A DNA stretch of 17,193 bases from contig JAQVBA010000020.1 of assembly GCA_028690555.1 (NCBI GenBank), positions 1 through 17,193 of the forward strand, given 5' to 3'. Under the pieces are notes generated by a model. That model ran no database searches, had not been told where the DNA came from, and worked only from the letters and a program-made list of their open reading frames with translations. How positions within the stretch are numbered: position 1 is the first letter of the stretch; each line of letters begins with the position of its first letter. The position numbers and the translations under genes were made by a program. This document shows positions 1-7,462 of this stretch, piece after piece. This DNA comes from Acholeplasmataceae bacterium. Its GTDB lineage: Bacteria; Bacillota_I; Bacilli_A; Acholeplasmatales; Acholeplasmataceae.

Positions 1-1209
1 GCAGTTAATGATATTTTTAGAGATTTTAAAAAGAATGTTCAATCATTTCGCCTCATCCAAGGGGATGTTGGATCAGGGAAGACCATTGTCAGCTTGATTG
101 CAGCATATGCAATTATGACAGCAAAAGAACAGGTTGCCTTCATGGCGCCAACAGAACTACTTGTGAATCAACACTATCAATTTTTCACATCGATGATTCA
201 CGATTTCAAAATTTTAAGATTAACGAGTAGTACAAAAAATAAAGAGAAAGAAAAAATGGATTTAGAACTCAATCATTACGATATGGTGATTGGCACGCAT
301 GCATTGATTGAAGAAGATGTTAAATTTCGTCAATTAGGCTTAGTCATCATCGATGAACAACATAAATTTGGTGTGGAAGCTAGACAACAATTGATTGATA
401 AAGCATTGCACAAAGATGTTTTATATTTAACTGCAACTCCGATACCTAGGACTTTAGCGATGGTTGTTTATGGGGATTCACATGTGAGTGCCATCAAAGA
501 AAAACCCAAACAAAGAAAACTCATTGAAACGCAGATCATTCATCGTGATGATATGACACCATTAATTGAAGATATTAAATTAACAATAGCAAAAAAAGAA
601 CATGTCTATTTAGTCGTACCTGCAATTCATTCCGATCGGTTAAACGATAATATGGATACAATATTAGAACTGTTAAATACTTATGGATTTCATCACGTCT
701 ATATGTTACATGGAGAACAATCGAAAGAAGAAAATGAGTCTTCGATGAAAAAATTTATTGAGAATCAAGGAAGTATTTTACTTTCAACATCCATGATTGA
801 AGTAGGTATTGACCTACCAACCGCTACAATGATTGCGATTTTCTCAGCAGAACGATTTGGTTTAGCTCAGCTCCATCAACTTCGTGGTCGTGTGGGTAGA
901 AGCCATTTAAAGAGTGTTTGTTATCTTGTAACAAATGGTCTTGATCATGAAAGACTCGATGTCTTAAAAAAGACTCAAGATGGCTTTAAATTAAGTGAAT
1001 TCGATTTGAAACAACGTGGTCCAGGAGATTTTATTGGACTTGATCAAAGCGGTTTTCCTGAATTTAAATTCTTAGATTTACAAACGGATTACGACATACT
1101 TTTAAAGGCACAAGAAGAAGTTTTGAAGCTCTTAAATTCTAGTCATTTTAAAACAAATCCGAAGTATCGATACTTAAATCGTTTCATCAATGAAGACCTA
1201 AAATTATGA
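1..1209 (+). CDS. recG: ATP-dependent DNA helicase RecG, 3' part (5' end outside window)
   Basis: RecG is a superfamily 2 DNA translocase that remodels stalled replication forks and Holliday junctions. The frame is open from base 1, giving the C-terminal 402 residues of a protein usually near 680; the N-terminal wedge domain lies outside. Visible in local residue numbers: Walker A GDVGSGKT (21-28), the family's DEQH box (118-121), motif III TATPIPRT (144-151), STSMIEVGIDLP, and motif VI QLRGRVGRS (293-301), followed by the TRG-like region with QRGPGDF. An in-frame TTG at 94 follows Walker A and is an internal Leu, not a start. It stops with TGA, 32 bases before plsX; in Bacillus recG also sits just upstream of the fapR-plsX cluster. 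The motif set identifies RecG rather than PriA or Mfd. Confidence 0.96.
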   Translation, partial: AVNDIFRDFKKNVQSFRLIQGDVGSGKTIVSLIAAYAIMTAKEQVAFMAPTELLVNQHYQFFTSMIHDFKILRLTSSTKNKEKEKMDLELNHYDMVIGTHALIEEDVKFRQLGLVIIDEQHKFGVEARQQLIDKALHKDVLYLTATPIPRTLAMVVYGDSHVSAIKEKPKQRKLIETQIIHRDDMTPLIEDIKLTIAKKEHVYLVVPAIHSDRLNDNMDTILELLNTYGFHHVYMLHGEQSKEENESSMKKFIENQGSILLSTSMIEVGIDLPTATMIAIFSAERFGLAQLHQLRGRVGRSHLKSVCYLVTNGLDHERLDVLKKTQDGFKLSEFDLKQRGPGDFIGLDQSGFPEFKFLDLQTDYDILLKAQEEVLKLLNSSHFKTNPKYRYLNRFINEDLKL

Positions 1210-1215
1210 TATAAT
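1207..1215 (+). promoter_or_regulatory. Possible extended -10 promoter for plsX
   Basis: The recG stop TGA runs into TATAAT (1210-1215), giving TG-A-TATAAT, the extended -10 form. No convincing -35 box lies 16-18 bases upstream. Initiation near 1222 would leave a leader of about 20 bases containing the plsX ribosome binding site (AGTGAGGT, about 1229-1235). In AT-rich DNA this may be chance, and plsX may simply be read through from recG. Confidence 0.4.
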
Positions 1216-1241
1216 TAAATAAATTAAAGTGAGGTATACAT

Positions 1242-2249
1242 ATGATCAGAATAGCAGTTGACGGTATGGGTGGAGATTACGCACCAGAACCCATGGTTAA
1301 GGGATCGCTTTTAGCTTTAGAAAAGTTCGAAAACATCGAAATCACCATTTTTGGTGATGAAACCAAAATGGCTCCATTTTTAGTAAAACATCCAAGATTA
1401 ACCGTCGTTCACACGCCTTATTTTTTAGAAATGGGTGAAAAAGATCCAATCAAGCAATATCGAACAAACAAGGAAGCTTCCATGTTTTTAGCAATGCAAG
1501 CTGTCAAAGATAAAAAAGCGGATGCGGTGGTAAGTGCTGGTCCAACACAAGCATTAGTGGTTGGTGGGCATTTTATTGTGAGACGTATGCCTAGCATGAA
1601 AAGGGTAGCAATTGCTCCGATTTTACCAACCTATGATGGAAGAGGTAGAATTTTACTCGATGCAGGAGCTAATGTGGATTTTAAACCAGAGCATTTAGAA
1701 GAGTATGCGATTTATGCAACGATTATGGCAAATCGAGTGCTTCAAAGAGAAAATCCTAAAGTTGCATTAATAAATATTGGAACTGAAGATGGTAAAGGGA
1801 GAGAATTTGATAAAGAAACATTTAAGTTATTTAAAGAAAATCCGCATATTAATTTCATCGGGAACCTTGAACCCAAAGAAATCTTTACAACGGATGCTGA
1901 TATATTAATTAGCGATGGATTTACTGCAAACATTGTGATGAAAACAATTGAAGGTACTGCTAAGGGCATGGGCATGATTCTTAAACGTGAAATCAAACGA
2001 ACTTTGATTTCAAAAATTGGTGCACTTTTGATGAAAAAAGCACTCACGAATTTTAAGAAATCAATGGATGCCTCAGAAATTGGTGGAGCTTTGCTCATGG
2101 GTCTTGATGGCATTGTTATTAAAGCTCAAGGAGCATCAAAAGCTAATGGTTTTTATAATGGTATTAGACAAGCAAAAGAAATGGTTGAAGCTGAAGTCAT
2201 TTTAAAGGTTGCTGAAATATTAGAAAAAAAGGAAGATGAGAAAGCATGA
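1242..2249 (+). CDS. plsX: Phosphate acyltransferase PlsX
   Basis: PlsX makes acyl-phosphate from acyl-ACP and inorganic phosphate, the donor for PlsY in the first step of glycerophospholipid synthesis; it is a peripheral membrane enzyme. The 335-residue product is the usual family length. It opens with the N-terminal signature IAVDGMGGDYAPEPMVKG and carries LLDAGANVD near residues 138-146 and the C-terminal block GNLEPKEIF...DGFTANIVMK. The ATG at 1242 follows AGTGAGGT at about 6 bases. The stop TGA overlaps the rnc start (ATGA). In Bacillus, fabD, fabG and acpP usually lie between plsX and rnc and fapR before plsX; all are missing here, so fatty-acid synthesis genes must be elsewhere or absent. 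Confidence 0.96.
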   Translation: MIRIAVDGMGGDYAPEPMVKGSLLALEKFENIEITIFGDETKMAPFLVKHPRLTVVHTPYFLEMGEKDPIKQYRTNKEASMFLAMQAVKDKKADAVVSAGPTQALVVGGHFIVRRMPSMKRVAIAPILPTYDGRGRILLDAGANVDFKPEHLEEYAIYATIMANRVLQRENPKVALINIGTEDGKGREFDKETFKLFKENPHINFIGNLEPKEIFTTDADILISDGFTANIVMKTIEGTAKGMGMILKREIKRTLISKIGALLMKKALTNFKKSMDASEIGGALLMGLDGIVIKAQGASKANGFYNGIRQAKEMVEAEVILKVAEILEKKEDEKA

Positions 2250-2908
2250 TTGAATTTTTAGCAACTTTAGGTATTCCTTATAAAAATATAGAACTCTATG
2301 AAAGAGCGTTGACGCACTCTTCCTATGCCAATGAAAACCAAGTTGAAAAAAACGAAACTTTAGAATTTTTAGGAGATGCCGTCATTGAACTTTTAATGAG
2401 CGACTTTCTTTATAAAGAAAATTTAAAAGACGAAGGTGCCATGACAAAAAGAAGAGCTCAAGCAGTATGCGAAGAAGCTTTAGTCATTTATGCGAGTAAA
2501 ATTCATTTAAAGGATTACATGCGACTTGGTCGCGGAGAATTACAAAAGGGTGCGAATGATGCGATGATCGCTGATGCTTTTGAAGCATTTTTTGGTGCAA
2601 TCTATTTAGACCTAGGGTTTAAATATACTCAAAAAATGTTCCAAAAACTAATCGTTCCATATTTGAATGCCATGTGGGATATTAAAGATTATAAATCGAT
2701 TCTCCAAGAACTGATTCAATCTGGAACTAAACGAAATATCAGTTACCATATTATAAAAGAAACTGGTCCATCGCACGATAAGTTTTTTGAAGCTATCGTT
2801 AAATTGGACCAACATATCATATTAGGTACTGGCCAAGGTAAAACTAAAAAAGAAGCGGAACAACATGCTGCTGAAGATGCTTTAAAAAAGGGGAGTTATG
2901 ATGCTTAA
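2246..2908 (+). CDS. rnc: Ribonuclease III
   Basis: RNase III is a Mg-dependent homodimeric endonuclease for double-stranded RNA, processing rRNA precursors and some mRNAs. The 220-residue product has the catalytic domain at about 1-145 with signature ETLEFLGDAV (37-46). Probable metal ligands are E40, D44, D110 and E113, the last two in ADAFEAFFGAIYLD. A double-stranded-RNA-binding domain follows at about 149-217, with the typical basic end TGQGKTKKEAEQHAAEDAL. The ATG overlaps the plsX stop by four bases, and a purine-rich AAGGAAGATGAG lies within the plsX end, so translation is probably coupled. The 3' end overlaps the dnaD-like gene by 8-11 bases. All key residues are present, so the enzyme should be active. 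Confidence 0.96.
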   Translation: MIEFLATLGIPYKNIELYERALTHSSYANENQVEKNETLEFLGDAVIELLMSDFLYKENLKDEGAMTKRRAQAVCEEALVIYASKIHLKDYMRLGRGELQKGANDAMIADAFEAFFGAIYLDLGFKYTQKMFQKLIVPYLNAMWDIKDYKSILQELIQSGTKRNISYHIIKETGPSHDKFFEAIVKLDQHIILGTGQGKTKKEAEQHAAEDALKKGSYDA

Positions 2909-3512
2909 AAGATTGTATGAAGAATATGATTTATCCATGGAAAGGATATTGATTAAAGAATATAAAAGATTAAAACTCACCATGCAAGAGATGACCGTAT
3001 TACTTGCGCTTTTTTCGATTTATAAAAAGCGTCGCACATTCAGTATTAACGCCATTAATCGCCGTGTTGAATATTCAATAAATGAAATCGGAAGTATTAT
3101 TGAAAAATTATTATCTAAAGGTTTTATGACCATCGAGCTTGAGAAAAAGGATGGGAAAGAACGCGAAGTGTTTGACCTTAATTTGACTTTTGATAAAATC
3201 CAAGACCTTTTTAAAGCAGATGAAATTGAAAAAAAAGAAGCACTTGTTGAAACTGAAGTTTCTGAAACGATTAAGCGTTTTGAACAAGGACTCGGAAGAT
3301 TATTAATGCCATATGAACTTGAGATGATTCGACGTTGGTATGATGAAAACAAAGTTAGCCATAAATCCATTATAGAAGCCATAGAGTCTGCACAAGATCG
3401 AATGAGTGTAAAATATGTTGAAAAGATTTTGACTCAACAAGTTCCTGAAAAAATTGAAATTGATCAAGATGTTGATCAAGCACTTGATGAAATCTTTAAG
3501 AAGATAAAATGA
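2898..3512 (+). CDS. dnaD: DnaD-like replication initiation protein
   Basis: DnaD proteins of low-GC Gram-positives bind DNA and help load the replicative helicase at oriC and restarting forks. The 204-residue product has an N-terminal winged-helix-like region (about 28-100) and a C-terminal DnaD/DnaB_2 domain (about 122-181) recognisable from FEQGLGRLLMPYELEMIRRW and SVKYVEKIL. Within the C-terminal YxxxIxxxW motif of DnaD, Y173 and I177 are kept but the Trp position is Gln181. The start is ATGATG: the ribosome binding site AAAGGGGAG ends at 2895, so the second ATG (2901) is better spaced and would give 203 residues. It overlaps rnc upstream and nth downstream (ATGA). Adjacency to nth matches the Bacillus dnaD-nth pair, which supports the assignment. 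Confidence 0.87.
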   Translation: MMLKRLYEEYDLSMERILIKEYKRLKLTMQEMTVLLALFSIYKKRRTFSINAINRRVEYSINEIGSIIEKLLSKGFMTIELEKKDGKEREVFDLNLTFDKIQDLFKADEIEKKEALVETEVSETIKRFEQGLGRLLMPYELEMIRRWYDENKVSHKSIIEAIESAQDRMSVKYVEKILTQQVPEKIEIDQDVDQALDEIFKKIK

Positions 3513-4141
3513 GCCAAAGAACTGATACAATTCTTCAAGCTTTAGATCACATGTTTCCGGATGCACATGTTGAACTTCATCATCAAAATACGTTTGAGTT
3601 GTTAGTTGCAGTTGTACTATCTGCACAAACGACAGATGTTGCAGTCAATTTAGTCACACCATCCCTTTTTAGTAAATATCCTTCACCTAAAAGTTTATCT
3701 GAAGCCAAAGTTAATGAAGTTGAAGACATTTTAAAAACGATTGGTCTTTATCGAAATAAAGCCAAAAACATTATTGCCCTAGCACATGAGATTCATCATC
3801 GATATCATGATGAGGTACCCGGTCAACGCGTATATTTGGAAATGCTTCCTGGTGTAGGAAGAAAAACAGCCAATGTTGTTTTATCGAATGCATTTCATAT
3901 TCCAGCATTAGCTGTTGATACGCATGTAGCACGTGTGTCCGTGCGTTTGAAACTCGCTAAACCTGAAGATTCAGTTTTAGAGATTGAGAAAAAATTAATG
4001 CGTAAATTTCCAAAAGACAAATGGACGAAACTTCATCATCAACTCATATTTTTTGGAAGATATCATTGTTTAGCCAGAAAACCTAAATGTCATGAATGTC
4101 CGCTTTACGATTTATGTGGATATGATCATAAGACAATTTAA
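3509..4141 (+). CDS. nth: Endonuclease III (DNA glycosylase/AP lyase)
   Basis: Endonuclease III removes oxidised pyrimidines and cleaves the abasic site by beta-elimination in base-excision repair. The 210-residue product, normal for the family, contains the helix-hairpin-helix LPGVGRKTANVV (113-124) with catalytic Lys119, catalytic Asp137 in AVDTHVARV, and a complete [4Fe-4S] ligand set C187-x6-C194-x2-C197-x5-C203. These residues and the cluster separate it from MutY and AlkA-type relatives. The ATG overlaps the TGA of the dnaD-like gene and has no strong ribosome binding site of its own, so translation is probably coupled. It is the last gene of the operon; a terminator hairpin follows about 50 bases downstream. 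Confidence 0.96.
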   Translation: MSQRTDTILQALDHMFPDAHVELHHQNTFELLVAVVLSAQTTDVAVNLVTPSLFSKYPSPKSLSEAKVNEVEDILKTIGLYRNKAKNIIALAHEIHHRYHDEVPGQRVYLEMLPGVGRKTANVVLSNAFHIPALAVDTHVARVSVRLKLAKPEDSVLEIEKKLMRKFPKDKWTKLHHQLIFFGRYHCLARKPKCHECPLYDLCGYDHKTI

Positions 4142-4192
4142 ATTTGTTTAAAAATAATATTTGATAAAATCAGTTTAAAACATCAATATTAG

Positions 4193-4218
4193 AGGCTTTT
4201 AAAAAGCCTTTTTTATTT
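4193..4218 (+). terminator. Intrinsic terminator after nth
   Basis: A 7-bp stem AGGCTTT (4193-4199) / AAAGCCT (4203-4209) with a 3-base loop is followed by a T-rich run. It closes the plsX-rnc-dnaD-nth transcript. Together with the promoter just downstream it fills the roughly 140 bases between nth and the regulator; nothing else was seen there. Confidence 0.88.
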
Positions 4219-4227
4219 TAATTATCG

Positions 4228-4256
4228 TTCATTGAAAGCCATTTAATTCCTATAAT
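4228..4256 (+). promoter_or_regulatory. Promoter of the XRE-type regulator
   Basis: A perfect -10 TATAAT (4251-4256) lies 17 bases after a weak -35 TTCATT (4228-4233, three of six consensus matches). The predicted start near 4263 places the upstream in-frame TTG at 4258 outside the message, supporting the TTG at 4282 as translation start. The -35 area contains the small palindrome TTCATTGAA (4228-4236), possibly an operator. Confidence 0.65.
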
Positions 4257-4281
4257 ATTGCGTAGAAAAGGAGAGCTGACA

Positions 4282-5523
4282 TTGTACATACAACTACACC
4301 AAATTAAGAAACAATTGAACTACAGAAAGACACACAGACCATTTGAAACACTCCCTTTGGGATCTGCAATGAAATTTAGAAGAAAAGAACTTCACATGAC
4401 ATTAGAGGAAGCTGCTCTAGATTTAACAAGTGTTTCATATTTGTCAAAATTAGAAAATAATTTGATTAAACCGAACATGCGATTTATCAAATTATTTGAA
4501 GAGCGATTAAAGATGAAATTTGATCAACATGAATATGACCATGATTATCACGATCAAATTCATCATGCTTTATTAGCGCTTCATCAAGATCAGATGATGG
4601 ATGATTCTATATATGCACAGTATAAAAACAAACAAAATCATCAATCATATTTATTTATTTTTACGCATCATATTTTATCGAATGAATATGACAAAATTAA
4701 ACCTTATTATGAGAGTTTAAAATCATATGTCCCAAATTTACTAGATGATGAGATGACGTTATTTTTAACATGTGTTACAAAAGTTTTAATGAAAGAAGAA
4801 AGATATTTAGACGCTTATGAAACGATAAAACTCATGTCTCAAGTAGCAACTGATGAAGTTTTAGTTCATTCAATTGAGTTAAAGCATCAATTCATCTGTG
4901 CGATAGAGTTGATGAGACCATTTGAAGTTGAACATATTTATCCAAAATATGTATCAAATCTACAAACGATGCATGCCTTTGATCAATTGGATAAAGCACA
5001 GTTTATGTATTTAGTTTTTCAAACGAGTCAATTAACGATTCAAGCAATGGATGACATATTACACAAGATACCGCATATGGAAGAAATAGATAAAACATAT
5101 ATTCAAACACTCAGTTACTTTCATCATAGGGATTATGAAAAATCTAGATTACTTTCAAAACCGTATATCGAAGTCAATGAAAATTGGTTATTCATTTATT
5201 TATTATCATTAGATCATCTAAATGAAGTAGAAGAAATTAAAAATCAAATCAAAGAAAAATTAAACTATTCTTTTGAAAAACTATCCCATGGAATTATATT
5301 TAAACACTTAACGTTTAAGTATTTAAAAGACACAACCCATTTATTCCAATATTTACGCGAATTATTGATCAATCGCTATTTATTGACCGACAATTATCAT
5401 ACTTTATCCTATTTATATAAAGATACTGCAACATTATTTAGTCAACATTACTACTATAAAGAAGCACATCAAACACTTCATCAATGGTTAATTGAGCATC
5501 AATTGCTCATGCATTCCATTTAA
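4282..5523 (+). CDS. XRE-family transcriptional regulator with long helical C-terminal region (RRNPP-like architecture)
   Basis: Predicted cytoplasmic DNA-binding regulator of 413 residues. Residues about 27-85 form a Cro/C1-type helix-turn-helix, with recognition-helix region SVSYLSKLENNLIKPN, a pattern common in the peptide-sensing Rgg/PlcR/NprR (RRNPP) group. The remaining 330 or so residues look wholly helical, rich in His, Tyr and Leu, and could form TPR-like repeats, but no clear TPR consensus can be read by eye. Start: the frame is open back to a TTG at 4258 just after the -10 box, but a good AAAGGAG (4267-4273) stands 8 bases before the TTG at 4282, chosen here. The gene is monocistronic with its own promoter and terminator, directly upstream of the exporter operon, which it may control; that link is inferred from position only. 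No signal-peptide gene is visible beside it. Confidence 0.8.
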   Translation: MYIQLHQIKKQLNYRKTHRPFETLPLGSAMKFRRKELHMTLEEAALDLTSVSYLSKLENNLIKPNMRFIKLFEERLKMKFDQHEYDHDYHDQIHHALLALHQDQMMDDSIYAQYKNKQNHQSYLFIFTHHILSNEYDKIKPYYESLKSYVPNLLDDEMTLFLTCVTKVLMKEERYLDAYETIKLMSQVATDEVLVHSIELKHQFICAIELMRPFEVEHIYPKYVSNLQTMHAFDQLDKAQFMYLVFQTSQLTIQAMDDILHKIPHMEEIDKTYIQTLSYFHHRDYEKSRLLSKPYIEVNENWLFIYLLSLDHLNEVEEIKNQIKEKLNYSFEKLSHGIIFKHLTFKYLKDTTHLFQYLRELLINRYLLTDNYHTLSYLYKDTATLFSQHYYYKEAHQTLHQWLIEHQLLMHSI

Positions 5524-5533
5524 ATACGAAAAT

Positions 5534-5559
5534 AAAAGGCGATAAGCCTTTTCTTTTTG
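5534..5559 (+). terminator. Intrinsic terminator after the regulator gene
   Basis: A 7-bp stem AAAAGGC (5534-5540) / GCCTTTT (5546-5552) with loop GATAA is followed by CTTTTTG. It begins about ten bases after the regulator stop and separates it from the exporter promoter, so the two units are transcribed independently. Confidence 0.88.
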
Positions 5560-5568
5560 TTTCATAGA

Positions 5569-5597
5569 TTGACACACTGAATCATTCATTATATACT
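5569..5597 (+). promoter_or_regulatory. Strong sigma-A-type promoter of the exporter operon
   Basis: A perfect -35 TTGACA (5569-5574) and -10 TATACT (5592-5597) are separated by exactly 17 bases. The expected start near 5604 leaves a leader of under 20 bases, so there is no room for an attenuator. The spacer holds an 11-base inverted repeat, listed separately, suggesting repression. Confidence 0.88.
5578..5588 (+). promoter_or_regulatory. Inverted repeat in the promoter spacer, candidate operator
   Basis: TGAAT-C-ATTCA is a perfect palindrome with 5-base arms placed between the -35 and -10 boxes of the exporter promoter. A protein bound here would block RNA polymerase. The overlapping decamer ATCATTCATT (5581-5590) recurs with one change as ATCGTTCATT (4224-4233) at the regulator's own promoter. 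No binding protein can be assigned from sequence, and short AT-rich repeats of this kind can be chance. Confidence 0.4.
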
Positions 5598-5620
5598 ATT
5601 AAAGGCTAGGAGGTGTGTGC

Positions 5621-7462
5621 ATGAGAACAAGAAAACTATTACGCTTAGCCAAGGGATTTTCCATACTCTTTATCATTGCTGGATTATTAACCATAATTCA
5701 TCAATGGACGTATTCAAATGTCCCCTTGTTCACCCAATATTTAATTAAAACTTTACTCGGTCATCCAGGCATTGCCGATGGAAATATCGTGGTTGGTGAA
5801 GTTCACTTACCTGGTTTTTTAATTGCATTTTTTGAACGTTCAACAGACATTATGGAAATTGTGATGCGGATTGCGATATCTTTATTGATTTTACAGGTGT
5901 TTAGATTTTCATTAAGATTTATTGAAATGTGGTCTAAAGGGACGCTGTTAGAATCGATGGCTGAAAGAATGCGCATGAAGTTATATAAACATATTCAGGA
6001 TTTAAGTTACCAATATCACAATAATACCGATACAGGTGACTTGATTCAAAGAGTGACTTCTGATGTTGAAACAACGACAAACTTTTTAGCAACGAGAACA
6101 CTCGATATTGTGCATTTAGCCGCAACATTATTTTTTGGTGCATACCAGCTCATTCGGATTAATCCAATCATGGTTTGGATATCTCTAGCTATTTTGCCTT
6201 TGATTGCGACTTCATCAATTCTTTATTTCGTTAAAGTGGATAAAATATTCAAAAAAATTGAAGACACTGAAGCTGATATGATGAATGTTATTCAAGAGAA
6301 TTTAGCTGGCTCTAAAGTCGTCAGAGCATTCGCGAATGAAGCATTTGAAATTACAAAAATGGAAGATAAAAACACCAAATATCGCGATCAGTTAAAAAGA
6401 GCAAATCGTATTGTAGCAATCTATTGGGGTAGCATGGATTTCATGAGTATTTCTCAATATTTAGTCATTATTGCGATTGGTGTATATTCTGTACAACGCC
6501 AAACGATGGATGCTGCAGATGTCATTGCTTCTCTATCATTGGTTGGCATGCTAATTTGGCCAGTAAGAGGATTAGGACGTATTATTAATGATTTTGGGAA
6601 AGCTTTAGTTGCATCAGATCGGATTAATGAAATTTTGGAATTACCAAGTGAATATTTAATTGATGGTACATTAGAACCACAGATCAAAGGTGAAATTGAA
6701 TTTAAAGATGTTTCATTTAAATTTTCAGATACCAATGAAAATTTGTTAAAAGGCGTCAATTTTAGTATAAAAGCAGGACAAACTGTTGCGATCATCGGCC
6801 GTACAGGTAGTGGCAAGTCAACGATTATCAATTTACTATTAAAAATGTATGACTATCAAGGTGGAGACATCTATATTGATGGTATTTCACTACGTGATAT
6901 TAAAAAGAAGCATATTCGTAAAGAAATTGGCGTTGTTTTACAAGACCCATTCCTATACTCTAAAACCGTGTTTGAAAATATAGCGATTGCGCATAAAGAT
7001 GTTAATAAGGACAATGTATTTAGAGCTGCGAGCATTGCTGCATTAGAAAAAGATATTAAAACCTTTAAACAAGGCTATGATACAATTGTTGGAGAAAAAG
7101 GAACGACATTATCTGGTGGGCAAAAACAAAGAGTGGCTATCGCCCGTGTTTTAGTTCAAGATAAACCAATCTTAATTTTTGATGATGCTTTAAGTGCTGT
7201 GGATACAAAAACAGATACGATGATTCGTGAAGCTTTGCAAGATAAAGAATCTAAACAAACTACGATTATTATTACCCACCGAATCACGACAGCAAAAGAA
7301 GCTGATCAAATTATTGTGCTAGATCAAGGTCAAATTCAAGCCATTGGAACACATGCCGAACTCAGTAAGCAAAGTGGATTATATCGTAAACTTTGGGATA
7401 TCCAAGGCAAGCTTGAGACTGAATTCGAAGCACTTTTGAAAGAAGGTGAGTCCCATGCATGA
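5621..7462 (+). CDS. ABC exporter half-transporter, degenerate catalytic site (BmrC/LmrC/TM287-type subunit)
   Basis: Fused permease-ATPase of 613 residues. Residues about 1-330 form the six-helix type I exporter domain; the nucleotide-binding domain follows. Visible: Walker A GRTGSGKST (393-401), Q-loop VVLQDPF, intact signature LSGGQKQR (497-504), Walker B ending at D521, and switch His553. The residue after Walker B, normally catalytic Glu, is Asp522, as in the non-catalytic site of heterodimeric exporters. The partner is the overlapping next gene. Start: an in-frame GTG at 5615 lies inside the ribosome binding site AGGAGG (5608-5613), so the ATG at 5621, 7 bases downstream of it, is taken. 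The substrate is unknown; multidrug or lipid export is typical of the family. A strong promoter precedes it. Confidence 0.92.
   Translation: MRTRKLLRLAKGFSILFIIAGLLTIIHQWTYSNVPLFTQYLIKTLLGHPGIADGNIVVGEVHLPGFLIAFFERSTDIMEIVMRIAISLLILQVFRFSLRFIEMWSKGTLLESMAERMRMKLYKHIQDLSYQYHNNTDTGDLIQRVTSDVETTTNFLATRTLDIVHLAATLFFGAYQLIRINPIMVWISLAILPLIATSSILYFVKVDKIFKKIEDTEADMMNVIQENLAGSKVVRAFANEAFEITKMEDKNTKYRDQLKRANRIVAIYWGSMDFMSISQYLVIIAIGVYSVQRQTMDAADVIASLSLVGMLIWPVRGLGRIINDFGKALVASDRINEILELPSEYLIDGTLEPQIKGEIEFKDVSFKFSDTNENLLKGVNFSIKAGQTVAIIGRTGSGKSTIINLLLKMYDYQGGDIYIDGISLRDIKKKHIRKEIGVVLQDPFLYSKTVFENIAIAHKDVNKDNVFRAASIAALEKDIKTFKQGYDTIVGEKGTTLSGGQKQRVAIARVLVQDKPILIFDDALSAVDTKTDTMIREALQDKESKQTTIIITHRITTAKEADQIIVLDQGQIQAIGTHAELSKQSGLYRKLWDIQGKLETEFEALLKEGESHA

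Noticed and set aside
1742..2113. 123-codon open frame on the minus strand inside plsX
   Set aside because: Lies wholly within a clearly conserved gene, has no convincing ribosome binding site, and its product is low-complexity Ser/Ile/Leu sequence expected from the complement.
3020..3626. Two minus-strand open frames across the dnaD-like and nth genes
   Set aside because: Complement shadows of conserved plus-strand genes; no recognisable domain and no promoter.
4142..4281. Small peptide gene for the RRNPP-like regulator in the upstream intergenic region
   Set aside because: Only the terminator, promoter and ribosome binding site were found; no short frame with a ribosome binding site and secretion-like sequence.
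5615..5620. GTG start for the first ABC gene
   Set aside because: The codon overlaps the AGGAGG ribosome binding site itself; the ATG at 5621 has correct spacing.
6454..6831. 125-codon minus-strand frame inside the first ABC gene
   Set aside because: Covers the complement of the Walker A region; composition matches antisense of a coding region.
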